Assembly (NCBI GenBank): GCA_001687465.1
Contig: LVLI01003882.1
Location: 1 to 10,526 of the forward strand
Origin: Halocafeteria seosinensis
Lineage: Eukaryota > Sar > Bigyra > Bicosoecida
Direction of reading: 5' to 3'
Length of the DNA: 10,526 bases
How positions within the stretch are numbered: the stretch's first letter is position 1; each line of letters begins with the position of its first letter. The notes beneath the pieces are model-generated. The model was not told where the DNA came from, did not search any database, and worked only from the letters and a program-made list of their open reading frames with translations. Position numbers and translations under genes: made by a program. Of this stretch, positions 1-7,906 are shown piece by piece.

Positions 1-144
1 TACAAAGGGGATACACACACGTTACGACAAGCAGTGTCGGAAATATGCGATGGGCGACCTGTTATACAAAGGCCTGGCCGATTAGAGTTAAAGGGTGATT
101 ACTCAAAGCCACTTAAGGACTACTTAGCGAGGCTCGGGTTTTAG
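1..144 (+). CDS. C-terminal end of a protein with a possible SUI1/eIF1-like fold
   Basis: Frame 1 is open from the left edge to TAG at 142-144, giving 47 residues of a protein that starts outside the window. The last part (RLELKGDYSKPLKDYLARLG, then a final F) resembles the end of the SUI1 fold of eIF1/aIF1, eIF2D and DENR, where a conserved pattern of the type IxLxGDxxxxVxxxLxxxGF closes the domain. The preceding TLRQAVSEICDGRPVIQ fits the helix and strand before it. SUI1 proteins act on the small ribosomal subunit in start-codon selection or ribosome recycling. The other two frames are also partly open over the first 80 bases, so the frame choice rests on this resemblance and on the well-placed stop. 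The identification is inference from a short pattern. Confidence 0.5.
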   Translation, partial: YKGDTHTLRQAVSEICDGRPVIQRPGRLELKGDYSKPLKDYLARLGF

Positions 145-151
145 TGCGACA

Positions 152-382
152 ATGGATTATTTGTTTCGAATATTGTCTCTCTCACCCGAACGCCATGGAC
201 GTAACCATCCTTATTTGAGTAAGAAGATGTACCAGCTTGCGGATCAGATGAGTTATGTTAAGGTGAGACTGAACAAGTAAATCAAGGAAGTGTTCGCATT
301 GCTTGGCAAGCGACTGTATTATGATCAAGGCCACAAAATAGTAGGAATCGAAGATGGCATTGCGGTCGTCCTCGATTCTTGA
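152..382 (+). pseudogene. Small open frame interrupted by one in-frame TAA; product unknown
   Basis: An ATG at 152 opens a frame that reads 42 codons to TAA at 278-280 and then, in the same frame, 33 more codons to TGA at 380-382. Both halves look protein-like and continuous: the first contains KKMYQLADQMSYVK, the second EVFALLGKRLYYDQGHKIVG. Three explanations fit. One is a CAA-to-TAA nonsense change in a once continuous 76-residue protein. Another is a tiny in-frame intron, since GTGAGA just before the stop resembles a splice donor and AAG just after it could be an acceptor, leaving only 24 nt. The third is a chance open frame. The ATG lies only 7 bp after the stop of the preceding frame, which is very tight for two separate eukaryotic genes. 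I do not recognise the product. Confidence 0.3.
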
Positions 383-534
383 CGCTGCTTTTTGAGGACA
401 GGGATGGATTCCCAGGCCGTATCATTCTCGTCTTCTCTCTGTATTGTGGTCAAATCATTATAAGCCATAGTGTAATGAATTGAAGACAATGGAGTTCCAC
501 TAGGAATTTTTTGTGGAATTCTCACAGAATCTCC

Positions 535-837
535 ATGCATTTCACGTACTCCCAACAGCGTCATCATCTTAACTGGGAAAACGTATTTTGCTCATGGCTT
601 CCATTGGCTGGTATCCAGTTCCAGTTATTTATTACAGACCGCGATTTATCCTCAGGTCTTTCAGGTAACAAGGACGGGGACGACGAGCGAACGAATGAGG
701 TCAAGTTCTTTGGCATAACCAAGGCTAATGAGTTAAGTGTCGTAGACTACCGCATAGTACACAGTGGCCGCTATGGTCAACCACTTATCAGCTACGATGA
801 ACCAAAACAGTGTAATGTGGTGTGGTTTTACCGTTAG
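535..837 (+). CDS. Hypothetical 100-residue protein, convergent with the membrane-protein gene
   Basis: The frame reads from ATG at 535 to TAG at 835-837 and stays open upstream to TGA at 481-483. The C-terminal half looks coding (for example VKFFGITKANELSVVDYRIV). There is no recognisable domain, signal peptide or membrane segment. Its stop overlaps the TAA of the convergent gene (834-836 on the other strand). Several AG dinucleotides after short pyrimidine runs (around 600-670) mean it could instead be the last exon of a spliced gene. An overlapping minus-strand frame at 325-567 is about equally protein-like, so strand and reality are both uncertain. Confidence 0.25.
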   Translation: MHFTYSQQRHHLNWENVFCSWLPLAGIQFQLFITDRDLSSGLSGNKDGDDERTNEVKFFGITKANELSVVDYRIVHSGRYGQPLISYDEPKQCNVVWFYR

Positions 838-3713
838 GCAATTTCGTTCAGAACCGCTTTCAACACGGGAATGGCGAGACCACCTACACCCACCATCGCA
901 GACCTTACTGCCCTCTTGGACAGTTCTATTCCTAAAATCGTCGCTACCACGGGATGCTGTTCAATAAAGCGATGAGAAGCTGCATAAGCATCGTAACAGT
1001 AGTCTAGTTCCCGCTGTCGTGCTTCAGCGCTGTCCGACACATGGCTATTGCCCGATGATCTCTCGGAATACCGGTAAGCACTGAGCAGTTGGTGCTGCCG
1101 AATTCGCAGCATAGCTTCTCCCATTAGGTGAGCTTGCCTCTGGTTCTCATTCTCCATCGACGAAGCAAAATTGAGAACATACACCACGACGACTGCACCA
1201 TATAGAGCATCAGTCAAGACAATGCTATTGGCAAAGAGTGATGACTTCCGAATCCACTCAAAGATGAAGTAACCGAGCCCCGCACCAATACACAGTACTG
1301 AAGTAACCAAAACATGTTTCGTCTCGGCAAAGTTGTCCTGAAACTCTTTGATCAAACATTGACGTGTATGCAGCCATGCGTGTATATTAAGAGAGTGTTG
1401 CAAAGACAACCGACCCAACGGTGGCACTCCATCACCATCTCCGCATCTGCATTTGCGGTGGTTGCTCGATTGGCATGCATTCGTATGCGGGCAAGCAAGT
1501 TCGCAACATCGTGCGGGGTTGTCCATCTCTGGGGCGTCTGTATCCGAGGAAGACTGAAGTTCTCTTGGTTGCCTTTCCTGACAAGTGGGGTCAAGCATTT
1601 CAGACATAATCCTCATGGCGATGTCCTGCTTCAACAGTGGGTCAAGGGATACAAATACCAGTAAGAACAGTATCCCGGCATATAGCGACCCAACGACGAG
1701 AAAGAAGGGGAACCTGACACCAGGAATATCCGAAAAGTGATACAAGACAACTTTTGCCCCGGAATGCTCTTTCCCCAACAAAATTAGGAGTACTTTTATT
1801 CCGATATGAACGAAAAAACCGATTAAGGCTAGGGCGGCAGACCACAAAAACGCCCTCCTGCGCCCTTTATCGCTTATATGCCGCAAATAGTTCTTCAGCC
1901 ACTCTGTGGTGAGTACGGTTTCACATCGATTCACTAGGCCACGTTCGCCATTGGACAATGCATCGCCACTACTCAATGTTGACTTATGGTATGGCAAACC
2001 GACAGGGCTATCGGTAACCGTAATGCACAAAGAATGCCTTATTATGACGTGTGTGCCAGACACGACTTGGCTGGCTGACCACACAGCATAGCAGCATGAT
2101 AACACGGCTAGGTAAACCAGGTAGATTATCGTATAGCCCACGAGTTTGTCGGGGAATCCCTTGACGTCATTGAGCGGTACAATCACTCTCCCTATAATTA
2201 CACCCGTATCAAGGGTATACGCGAAGAAGTACCACCATCCTGCAGCAAGGATACCGTAGAGGGTCCTTGTCAGAAAATCAACGGATATGTAATTGGATCT
2301 CTCCGAGATCGAGGAACCGCAGTGTTCACAAATCCTCCGTAAGAGTCGATTAAGGCCTCTGAAGAATCCAATCGATACCCATCTGATGGGCTTCACTGGA
2401 TACAAGCTTACGGCATAAAATGATTTATGCTTTCCCCAGAACGAGCGTCGTCTTAGTATGCCAAGCAATGGGCACCATGCCTTTCGGGCGATACGAAAGC
2501 AGCAGAGTCGACCCCCGATGGTGAAACGACGTAATGGCTCCTCATCGCGGCAACAAACCTGCGATAAACCATCCAAGGCTGAAAGAACAATTTTATTGCG
2601 AACCCAGCTGACCGCAAACCATGGCAAAGAAGCTGTGGCGGCAGAGACGAAACCCGCAATAAGATATGTCGGTCGAACTGCAACGCTGGGGTTCAGATCT
2701 TTGCGAAATTCCAACACCGCTGCTTCCTCTTTTTGCGCCGGTTCTACAGACTTGCTGGGAAATCCATTCAAACATTCCCAACTAGAAGCTCGCAATACAT
2801 TGATTGAAGTACTCTGTCTAAGAGTGCGGCTGTCGCTCTGGGAAAATAGTTTCAGTTCGATATTCAGAGAAAATGTGCTGTTGAGCACACCTTGTATCGC
2901 CTGTAGGAATACACTTTCCGCTTCTCCTATGGATGCTATAGTGACATGTACAGCTTGTTTGAGTGCAAGATAGGACTTGATACTGCTTATATTCTTCTCA
3001 AACGACTTTAATTCGGTTACGTAACGTTCGTCACCCCAAATGAAGACAGCAACTACGGAGAAAACGCCGGTCTCGGTATTGTTAAGCGTCGTATCTTGTA
3101 TCTCCTCTAACCATCGGCAGACTTCTACTGTTGTATCATAACTGTCGCCTGTATACTTTGCTGAAACAACAATGACATCGCTCTGCTCCAAGTAGCCACC
3201 CAATGTTGTGCCTACAGTCCTTGGAGAGTCGATAGCTCTCCATAAAAGCAGTGGTGCTTGTTCGATTTTTTCATCCTGCTGTACAAGTCTCTTTTGTGAG
3301 TGGTTGCCATATTTGGATTCCCCTGTCGCCGGCAGAGGGGGTGTTATGCGGACATTTTCGAAGGGAATTTCTGGTGGGGCATCATTCACGCTGAAGTCTC
3401 GAACACTTGTGACAACTATTGAACTCTTCCGTCTTCGATTTTCGCCCGAATTGTCATTTACATTCCCACAGGCAACTGCAGAATGCGATTCATAGTCCCC
3501 CGAGACGAAATCGTTGAAGACGATTCCTTCTTCGTCCGGCGTCGACTGCACGCTCTCGTTGATGGCCGATTCCTCGTCCACCAGCAGCTGGCCCAACTCA
3601 CCGCGTCGGCGCATACATTTATTCCCCCTCCAACAACTGCAACACAAGCGATGAGATTCTTCATATCCGGTGTTTGCGTATTCAAGCGGACTGCTGGCGG
3701 AGGTCATCTTCAT
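834..3713 (-). CDS. Large membrane protein: degenerate Rab/Ras-like GTPase domain plus about eight membrane segments
   Basis: Starting at the first in-frame ATG (3713) the protein has 959 residues and ends with TAA at 834-836. The frame stays open upstream to about 3989 but contains no ATG there. Residues 24-33 hold four cysteines (possible lipidation or metal binding). Residues about 95-280 follow the order of a small GTPase: KSSIV where the P-loop should end (96), a switch-I-like PPEIPFENV (113-121), LLLWRAIDSP in place of WDTAGQE (155-164), YLEQSDVIVVSA (174), WLEEI (201-205), VFIWGDE in place of the NKxD strand (223-229), and ASIGEAESVF in place of the SAK loop (260-269). The GxxxxGK, DxxG and NKxD residues are missing, so it should not bind GTP normally. 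Hydrophobic segments lie near 347-368, 482-506, 524-546, 620-646, 667-691, 800-821, 829-850 and 935-955. A Cys/His cluster (C736, C737, C741, H743, C747, C755, C757) sits in the loop between segments 5 and 6. A decayed partial copy lies at 4546-5572. Open frame and topology are secure; the GTPase relationship is inference from pattern order; function is unknown. Confidence 0.8.
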   Translation of the reverse strand: MKMTSASSPLEYANTGYEESHRLCCSCWRGNKCMRRRGELGQLLVDEESAINESVQSTPDEEGIVFNDFVSGDYESHSAVACGNVNDNSGENRRRKSSIVVTSVRDFSVNDAPPEIPFENVRITPPLPATGESKYGNHSQKRLVQQDEKIEQAPLLLWRAIDSPRTVGTTLGGYLEQSDVIVVSAKYTGDSYDTTVEVCRWLEEIQDTTLNNTETGVFSVVAVFIWGDERYVTELKSFEKNISSIKSYLALKQAVHVTIASIGEAESVFLQAIQGVLNSTFSLNIELKLFSQSDSRTLRQSTSINVLRASSWECLNGFPSKSVEPAQKEEAAVLEFRKDLNPSVAVRPTYLIAGFVSAATASLPWFAVSWVRNKIVLSALDGLSQVCCRDEEPLRRFTIGGRLCCFRIARKAWCPLLGILRRRSFWGKHKSFYAVSLYPVKPIRWVSIGFFRGLNRLLRRICEHCGSSISERSNYISVDFLTRTLYGILAAGWWYFFAYTLDTGVIIGRVIVPLNDVKGFPDKLVGYTIIYLVYLAVLSCCYAVWSASQVVSGTHVIIRHSLCITVTDSPVGLPYHKSTLSSGDALSNGERGLVNRCETVLTTEWLKNYLRHISDKGRRRAFLWSAALALIGFFVHIGIKVLLILLGKEHSGAKVVLYHFSDIPGVRFPFFLVVGSLYAGILFLLVFVSLDPLLKQDIAMRIMSEMLDPTCQERQPRELQSSSDTDAPEMDNPARCCELACPHTNACQSSNHRKCRCGDGDGVPPLGRLSLQHSLNIHAWLHTRQCLIKEFQDNFAETKHVLVTSVLCIGAGLGYFIFEWIRKSSLFANSIVLTDALYGAVVVVYVLNFASSMENENQRQAHLMGEAMLRIRQHQLLSAYRYSERSSGNSHVSDSAEARQRELDYCYDAYAASHRFIEQHPVVATILGIELSKRAVRSAMVGVGGLAIPVLKAVLNEIA
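1596..2650 (-). repeat. Source copy of the partial gene duplication
   Basis: This stretch of the membrane-protein gene (about residues 354-705 counted from the ATG at 3713) is the part that recurs, diverged and broken, at about 4560-5572 in the same orientation. Matching landmarks include the TIIY...YLAVL segment, LTTEWLKN, HVGIKVLL against HIGIKVLL, and SLYAG. The repeated part carries membrane segments 1-5 and excludes both the GTPase-like region and the last three segments. Confidence 0.85.
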
Positions 3714-3717
3714 CGTA

Positions 3718-3815
3718 CTGCGTACTGTGGTACTTTTTCGAAGTGAATACGGTAGAAGCCGAATACCGTCGAATAGTCGGCTGTAGTCGATGGCACAATT
3801 TGCACGGTTACTCAC
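3718..3815 (-). other. Possible 98-nt intron giving an alternative first exon for the membrane protein
   Basis: On the minus strand an ATG at 3850 opens MRLYLSISFSY and then meets GTGAGT at 3815-3810, a good splice donor. An acceptor-like GCAG ends at 3718. Joining 3816 to 3717 restores the long frame exactly and enters it two codons before the ATG at 3713. The joined N-terminus would be a short hydrophobic leader. The proposed intron lacks a convincing pyrimidine tract, and frame agreement has a one-in-three chance of arising by accident. Confidence 0.25.
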
Positions 3816-3908
3816 TTGTATGAGAAAGAAATGGACAAATACAAGCGCATATGCGCCATAGTATGCTGAAGTGCTACCACAACATGTTCCAGGATATGTG
3901 AAGGTCAA

Positions 3909-4545
3909 AGCACGCGCCGTTGTTCCGTTTGTGTGTAGATCCCGTAGAAGTGCAGTACAGGAAGATTTTCTAGGTAGCCGGTCCGACTACACTGCAAGAC
4001 TACAACATACATGTATAAACTCGGAAGCCCATACGAGCTGGTACTACACAAATTCGTTGTATCAAAGCTATAAAAGTAGGAATTTCGTCCGGCATGGCCG
4101 TAGCACCATCGAGGGTGTCCGGGTGGTATTGGAACTATGCTCCTCACTACCAAATAGCACAACCGCCTCGTTTTGAAAAGTACATTTTCGATGTATAATG
4201 TCTGTTATATCTGTAGTTGAGGGGTCAGCCCATCGTCGACATATACTTGTGGACTTGGGTAGACTACACCGTCCCCCACACCATTGACTGTGTACTGGTA
4301 GTGAGGGAGAAACCGTGGCTACGTGTATGATCAGCCGTACCACTTACATCATAGGCAACATGAACATTATACTAGCTCTAACCTATCTCACATTTTATGA
4401 ACGGTGTCTTGGAGGATGTTTTCAAGGCTGGATCGCAATTTGGAAATCATTCTCAAACCGAATACTGTGGGTAATGCACGTACCACTTGACCACCATGCA
4501 TTTCTATAAAAGAAACAATATTATTTCATCCAAGATGATGGTGCA
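3909..4545. other. Gene-free spacer between the membrane-protein gene and its broken copy
   Basis: No frame here has a recognisable domain or a protein-like run. Only short overlapping open frames in several phases are present, none continuing the genes on either side. A TATAAAAG string occurs at 4069-4076 on the plus strand but points away from the minus-strand gene and no plus-strand gene follows it. The 5' leader and promoter of the membrane-protein gene should lie in the first few hundred bases after 3850. Confidence 0.6.
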
Positions 4546-5572
4546 TTAAGCCATGCGATGCATTTTAGACATATACTTCATGGCTATGTTCTGCTTCATT
4601 AGTGGATCAAGCGATTTAAACGCCAGCAAAAACAATGACCCCGCGTACAGCGAACCGATCACAACGAAGAAGAGGAACTTGACACCCGGGATACAAAACA
4701 ATCGTTCCGCCGGCGTGCTTTTTACCCAATACAGTTAACAGCACCTTAATTCCGACATGCACTAGAAAGCCGAACAACGCTAGCCCGAATGAACCCCAAA
4801 ACGCCGCTCTACGCCTTTTCTCACTTGCATATCGCAGACAATTTTTCAGCCACTCCGTCGTAAGAATGGCTCGACGTGTTGGAGCACCATCGTACAAGGT
4901 TTCATCATTATTTGAAGTGGCGTTCTCAGTTATCGTGATGCATAAGGAGTCCTTTAGCAAAATGTGTGCTCCCGAGTGTACCCGGCTATCAGACCAAATG
5001 GAGTAGCGCAAGAATAAGACCGCTAAGTATGCGATATAGATTATTGTATAGCTCAGACGTTTTTCCGAAAATGTCTCAACGTCATTGAGCGGTACAATGA
5101 CTCTACTTATGAAAATACCTGAATCCATAGTATACGCAAAGAAATACCACCAGCCGGTAGCTACAGTAGGATATCATAGAAAAAGCCTCGTCAAGTGACC
5201 AATTAGAACGATCTGGACTCGCTGCAACATCCCAAACCATATCTGACTGTCTGCCGTAAAAGACTGCTAAATCCGGCGACAAATCCAATTGATACCAACC
5301 TGATGGGCTTCATTGGGTACAAGCTGACGGCATAAAAAGACTATGTTTCCCCCAAAATATGAACGTTCTCTCCGAATCCCAGGCAATGGGCACCATGTTC
5401 TTCGAGCGACACGAAAGCAGCACAGCCGACCCCGGTGGTAAAACGGTGTGATGGCTTCTCGTCACCGCAAAAATACTGCGAGAAACCATCCAAGATGGAA
5501 AGAACAATTTTGTTTCGAATCCAACTGATGGCAAACCATGGTAAAGATGCTGTAGCTGCATTGGCCGGGAGT
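4546..5572 (-). pseudogene. Truncated, frameshifted copy of the membrane-protein gene
   Basis: The longest surviving piece is 4616-5128, 170 codons that align with the intact gene from RVIVPLNDV through LTTEWLKN to HVGIKVLL. After IVLY a net loss of about 14 nt relative to the intact gene shifts the frame. Homology then continues in another frame (KFLFFVVIGSLYAG, SLDPLMKQNIAM) to a TAA at 4546-4548. Upstream (5129-5572) similarity to the first membrane segment and the following loop continues (AATASLPWFAISWIRNKIVL) but is broken: a G run is one base shorter than in the intact gene, TAG stops occur, and further small indels lie around 5160-5290. There is no start, no GTPase-like region and no C-terminal third. 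It is a tandem partial duplication that was never complete or has since been trimmed. Confidence 0.88.
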
Positions 5573-5886
5573 TTCTCCTTTCGTTTCCCGCAAAACGACC
5601 CAAAAACAAAAGGAATTGGGGTACGAGGGTGCGTGGGTCTAAACTGGGTGGCCCGATGACATTCCTACGTTTTAAATCCTAAGAATAGCAACAACGATAA
5701 AACCCAGTCTTGGTCGGTTGAATCCTCCTCGAGTGAAACAGTACATCGAAAAGTATGCCCAAGCTTTTCATCCGTTAAGTGTCCGGGGCGCTTGGCTGGC
5801 ACAGTCACACATTCTCCGATGTCTGGAAGCAAACGAAAACCTCCCCATATTGAACCAGATTTTTTTTTATCAACGTTTTACATTAA

Positions 5887-6302
5887 ACCCTGGAACAGGA
5901 AATCCTCCCCTCTTCAAAACATATCTTGGACAACATTCACCCCTCGAAGGCCCTGAATTTAACGACAGTGCCAAACCCGCTCACGGGAGACAGACTAGCC
6001 AGGACAGCGGGAAGACCCCTCACCTTCGCGGCAGAAGCGGAGAAGATGAAGCGGACAAAATACGGGCACCTGAGGGACCACCACACGGAAATTATCCCGT
6101 TCGCCATAGAGGCGACGGGCGGCTTCGGGGAAGACGCAATCAAGTCCCTCAAGACAATTGCCAGGAGGGCTCTCGCTGGGGAACAAGGGAGATGCGGAAC
6201 TTCCGCAAGCTGATGACGGCCAAACTGTCAGTCACGTTGATGCGCCACAACGTGAAGATGTTGGACCGGTTCCGGGTAGCGTTCACCCCTTACACAGCGT
6301 AG
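5887..6302 (+). mobile_element. Remnant of a retrotransposon ORF C-terminus, nested in the Fanzor pseudogene
   Basis: Frame 1 is open from 5887 after TAA at 5884-5886. It reads LTTVPNPLTGDRLARTAG, AAEAEKMKRTKYGHLRDH, IIPFAIEATGGFGEDAIKSL and KTIARRALAGEQG. After about 6190 the sense moves by one frame to FRKLMTAKLSVTLMRHNVKM and ends at TAG 6300-6302. This order (an NPL stretch, AAxxAExxKxxKY, PFAIExTGG, then an LSVxLxRxN helix) is what I recall at the C-terminus of many reverse-transcriptase retrotransposon polyproteins in eukaryotes. No reverse transcriptase YxDD core is present, as expected for a 5'-truncated copy. Local base composition is richer in G and C than the flanks. No poly(A) tail or clear target-site duplication was found; a shared TTAAAC near 5883 and 6435 is too short to count. 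Confidence 0.5.
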
Positions 6303-6392
6303 CGTAGCCTGTAGCAGACACGTCTCCCGGTAGGAGCAATACCAATACACACATTCCTATACGATAAATTCTCCCACGCCCGCTCAACAGTG

Positions 6393-6636
6393 CTTGCCGA
6401 CAATACATGGTTGCTGTTAAAAATTATATTGCGTTAAACTTTTAAAAACGACTGTCAGTACTTAAAGCGAAAGCTGCACATCTACCAAGTAGACTTCCGT
6501 GGGGACATTGCCAACGCCAAATACATGTTTATCATCGGTGTACTACAATTTATTCGGGGCACACATCATTCACCTACTTTAAAAGAACTTGAACGACACA
6601 CCAGTCACGGTTTCTTGATATAGTCTTGCCGACAAT
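6393..6636. repeat. 12-bp direct repeat bracketing a 220-bp segment
   Basis: CTTGCCGACAAT occurs exactly at 6393-6404 and again at 6625-6636. If the segment between the copies is skipped, one plus-strand frame runs straight through the joint (KFSHARSTVLADNSAMKTEL) into the Fanzor-like region. That is what a target-site duplication around a small insertion would give. The ends of the bracketed segment show no inverted repeats that I can see. A 12-bp repeat this close has a modest chance of arising at random. Confidence 0.4.
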
Positions 6637-7906
6637 TCAGCGATGAAAACTGAACTACGGAACCGCATTTCTATTGCGCGGCGACTATGACTGCGCTAAA
6701 CGATGGGATATCCTGGTTCCTTGGCTGTATAAATTGCGGAAGGACTTGAACCGTCATCTTGCTGTTCATTTCCCCAACGAAACAAGCCGCTGTATGAAAG
6801 GATTGTACAAAACCTTTGCCTTATTTCCTCAGCCCTCGCCTGCCATGAAACACCTTAAGTTGGATACCAGCACACTTATAGATGTCTTGGCTGCGATGCG
6901 AAACGATGGGTTTGAAGTGGACAATGACATCGATCGCGTCCGCGACATCCATTATTGAAATGATTCGTGGAGATGACACGGCGCGAGTTTACTGCCTATC
7001 GGATTGCGTACCATTGGTATTGGAAAGAAATTTTCCCGGGCATTCGACGCCGGCTAACTGGGCGAAAAATTTCTGGAGATTGATTTGAACAGATGGGGTG
7101 AGTGCCTGTGTGTTATGTGAAGCACGAAGCACAAATAATGAACAACTCAGTTACTCAGTGGAAAAAAGCGATCCCGCCAAACCCACAATGCATCTAACGA
7201 AGCGACTTCTAACGAGTTGAACCAGATTGAGCACATTGGTGGATTAATTACCATCGATCCGGGACGTCGCGACATTGTCACAGCCCAATATTATAACCAC
7301 GAGCAACAGCGAATGGGACACAGCGTATTAAATGGCACGTTCAATCACTGGAGGGGGACGAAGCATATCCGCAGAAAAAACCCAGCGTAGAGACGCGCAC
7401 GGGTTGACAGGCATGAACCAACTACCCAGTGGAAAAGTCGTTCAACTGGATCTATGGATGGAGACAGTCATCATGGAGTATATCAACAAAGTGCACGAAT
7501 GGACACCTACGGCATTTTCGTATTACCAAACCAAAACAACTCGACGAGTGCAACTGGAAACCTACAACCGTGAGTACAAGGCCGCTGTTGTCAAGCAATT
7601 ATCAAAGACCAAGGCTACCACTCGGTGATTGCATTTGGTCATACGCAATCGACCACTGGATTTGGCTATGCCTCTGCCCCATGTCAAAGCTTAAAAACCG
7701 ACTCGGACAAAAATACGCACATGTCGTGGACACCGACGAATATGCAACGCACACCCGGGTGAGAGACGCCGTCTGTGCCGGACGGAACAGCACCAAGTTC
7801 AAGGTTTGCCCCTAGCTTTTTGAATTCCGCAGGTTGTACGTTTCACATCCATCGCGACATCAATGCGACCATCAACATCGGAGCAAAATTTTTGGGCCTT
7901 GTATAA

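Larger units (their letters stand above)
5718..7906 (+). pseudogene. Degenerate Fanzor1-type (TnpB-related) RNA-guided nuclease gene
   Basis: Fanzors are eukaryotic relatives of TnpB, the transposon-encoded RuvC nuclease. Pieces of one gene appear in order but in changing frames. A probable N-terminal segment (LSVRGAWLAQSHILRCLEAN, around 5775-5835) comes first. Next comes a middle segment with FPQPSPAMKHLKLDTSTLID (about 6820-6885). FWRLI, then TGA at 7086-7088, then TDGVSACVL follows, where Fanzors usually have RTDG. IDPGRRDIVTA carries the first RuvC aspartate (GAT 7256-7258). A helical stretch lies at about 7405-7595, followed by SVIAFGHTQSTTGFGYASAP (about 7620-7680). VVDTDEYATHTR carries the RuvC glutamate (GAA 7738-7740). 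HRDINATINIGAKFLGL carries the last aspartate (GAC 7856-7858), and TAA is at 7904-7906. The usual Cys pairs of the zinc ribbon are not visible. At least five frame changes or stops separate the pieces, so no protein can be made. The three acidic residues are all still present, which suggests fairly recent death. The C-terminal half is a confident assignment; the N-terminal part is less so. Confidence 0.78.

Noticed and set aside
325-567. 80-codon minus-strand frame with a genuine double ATG
   Set aside because: Codon use is acceptable, but there is no recognisable domain, it overlaps two plus-strand frames of equal quality, and nothing links it to the downstream membrane gene. It remains possible as a 3' exon of an unseen gene.
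1352-1594. Small open frames on both strands inside the membrane-protein gene
   Set aside because: They are out-of-phase shadows of the 959-residue frame; those at 2453-2973 and 3208-3746 are the same.
4069-4076. TATAAAAG as a promoter
   Set aside because: It is on the plus strand with no plus-strand gene downstream for over 1.6 kb; a single match of this length is expected by chance.
3905-4343. Three overlapping frames of 85-101 codons in the spacer
   Set aside because: They lie on both strands in conflicting phases, at least one begins with a non-ATG codon, and none has protein-like character or any link to neighbours.
5310-5609. 99-codon minus-strand frame in the broken copy
   Set aside because: It matches the wrong-frame shadow of the intact gene (compare 2453-2683), not its protein; the true homology is in another frame that is broken.
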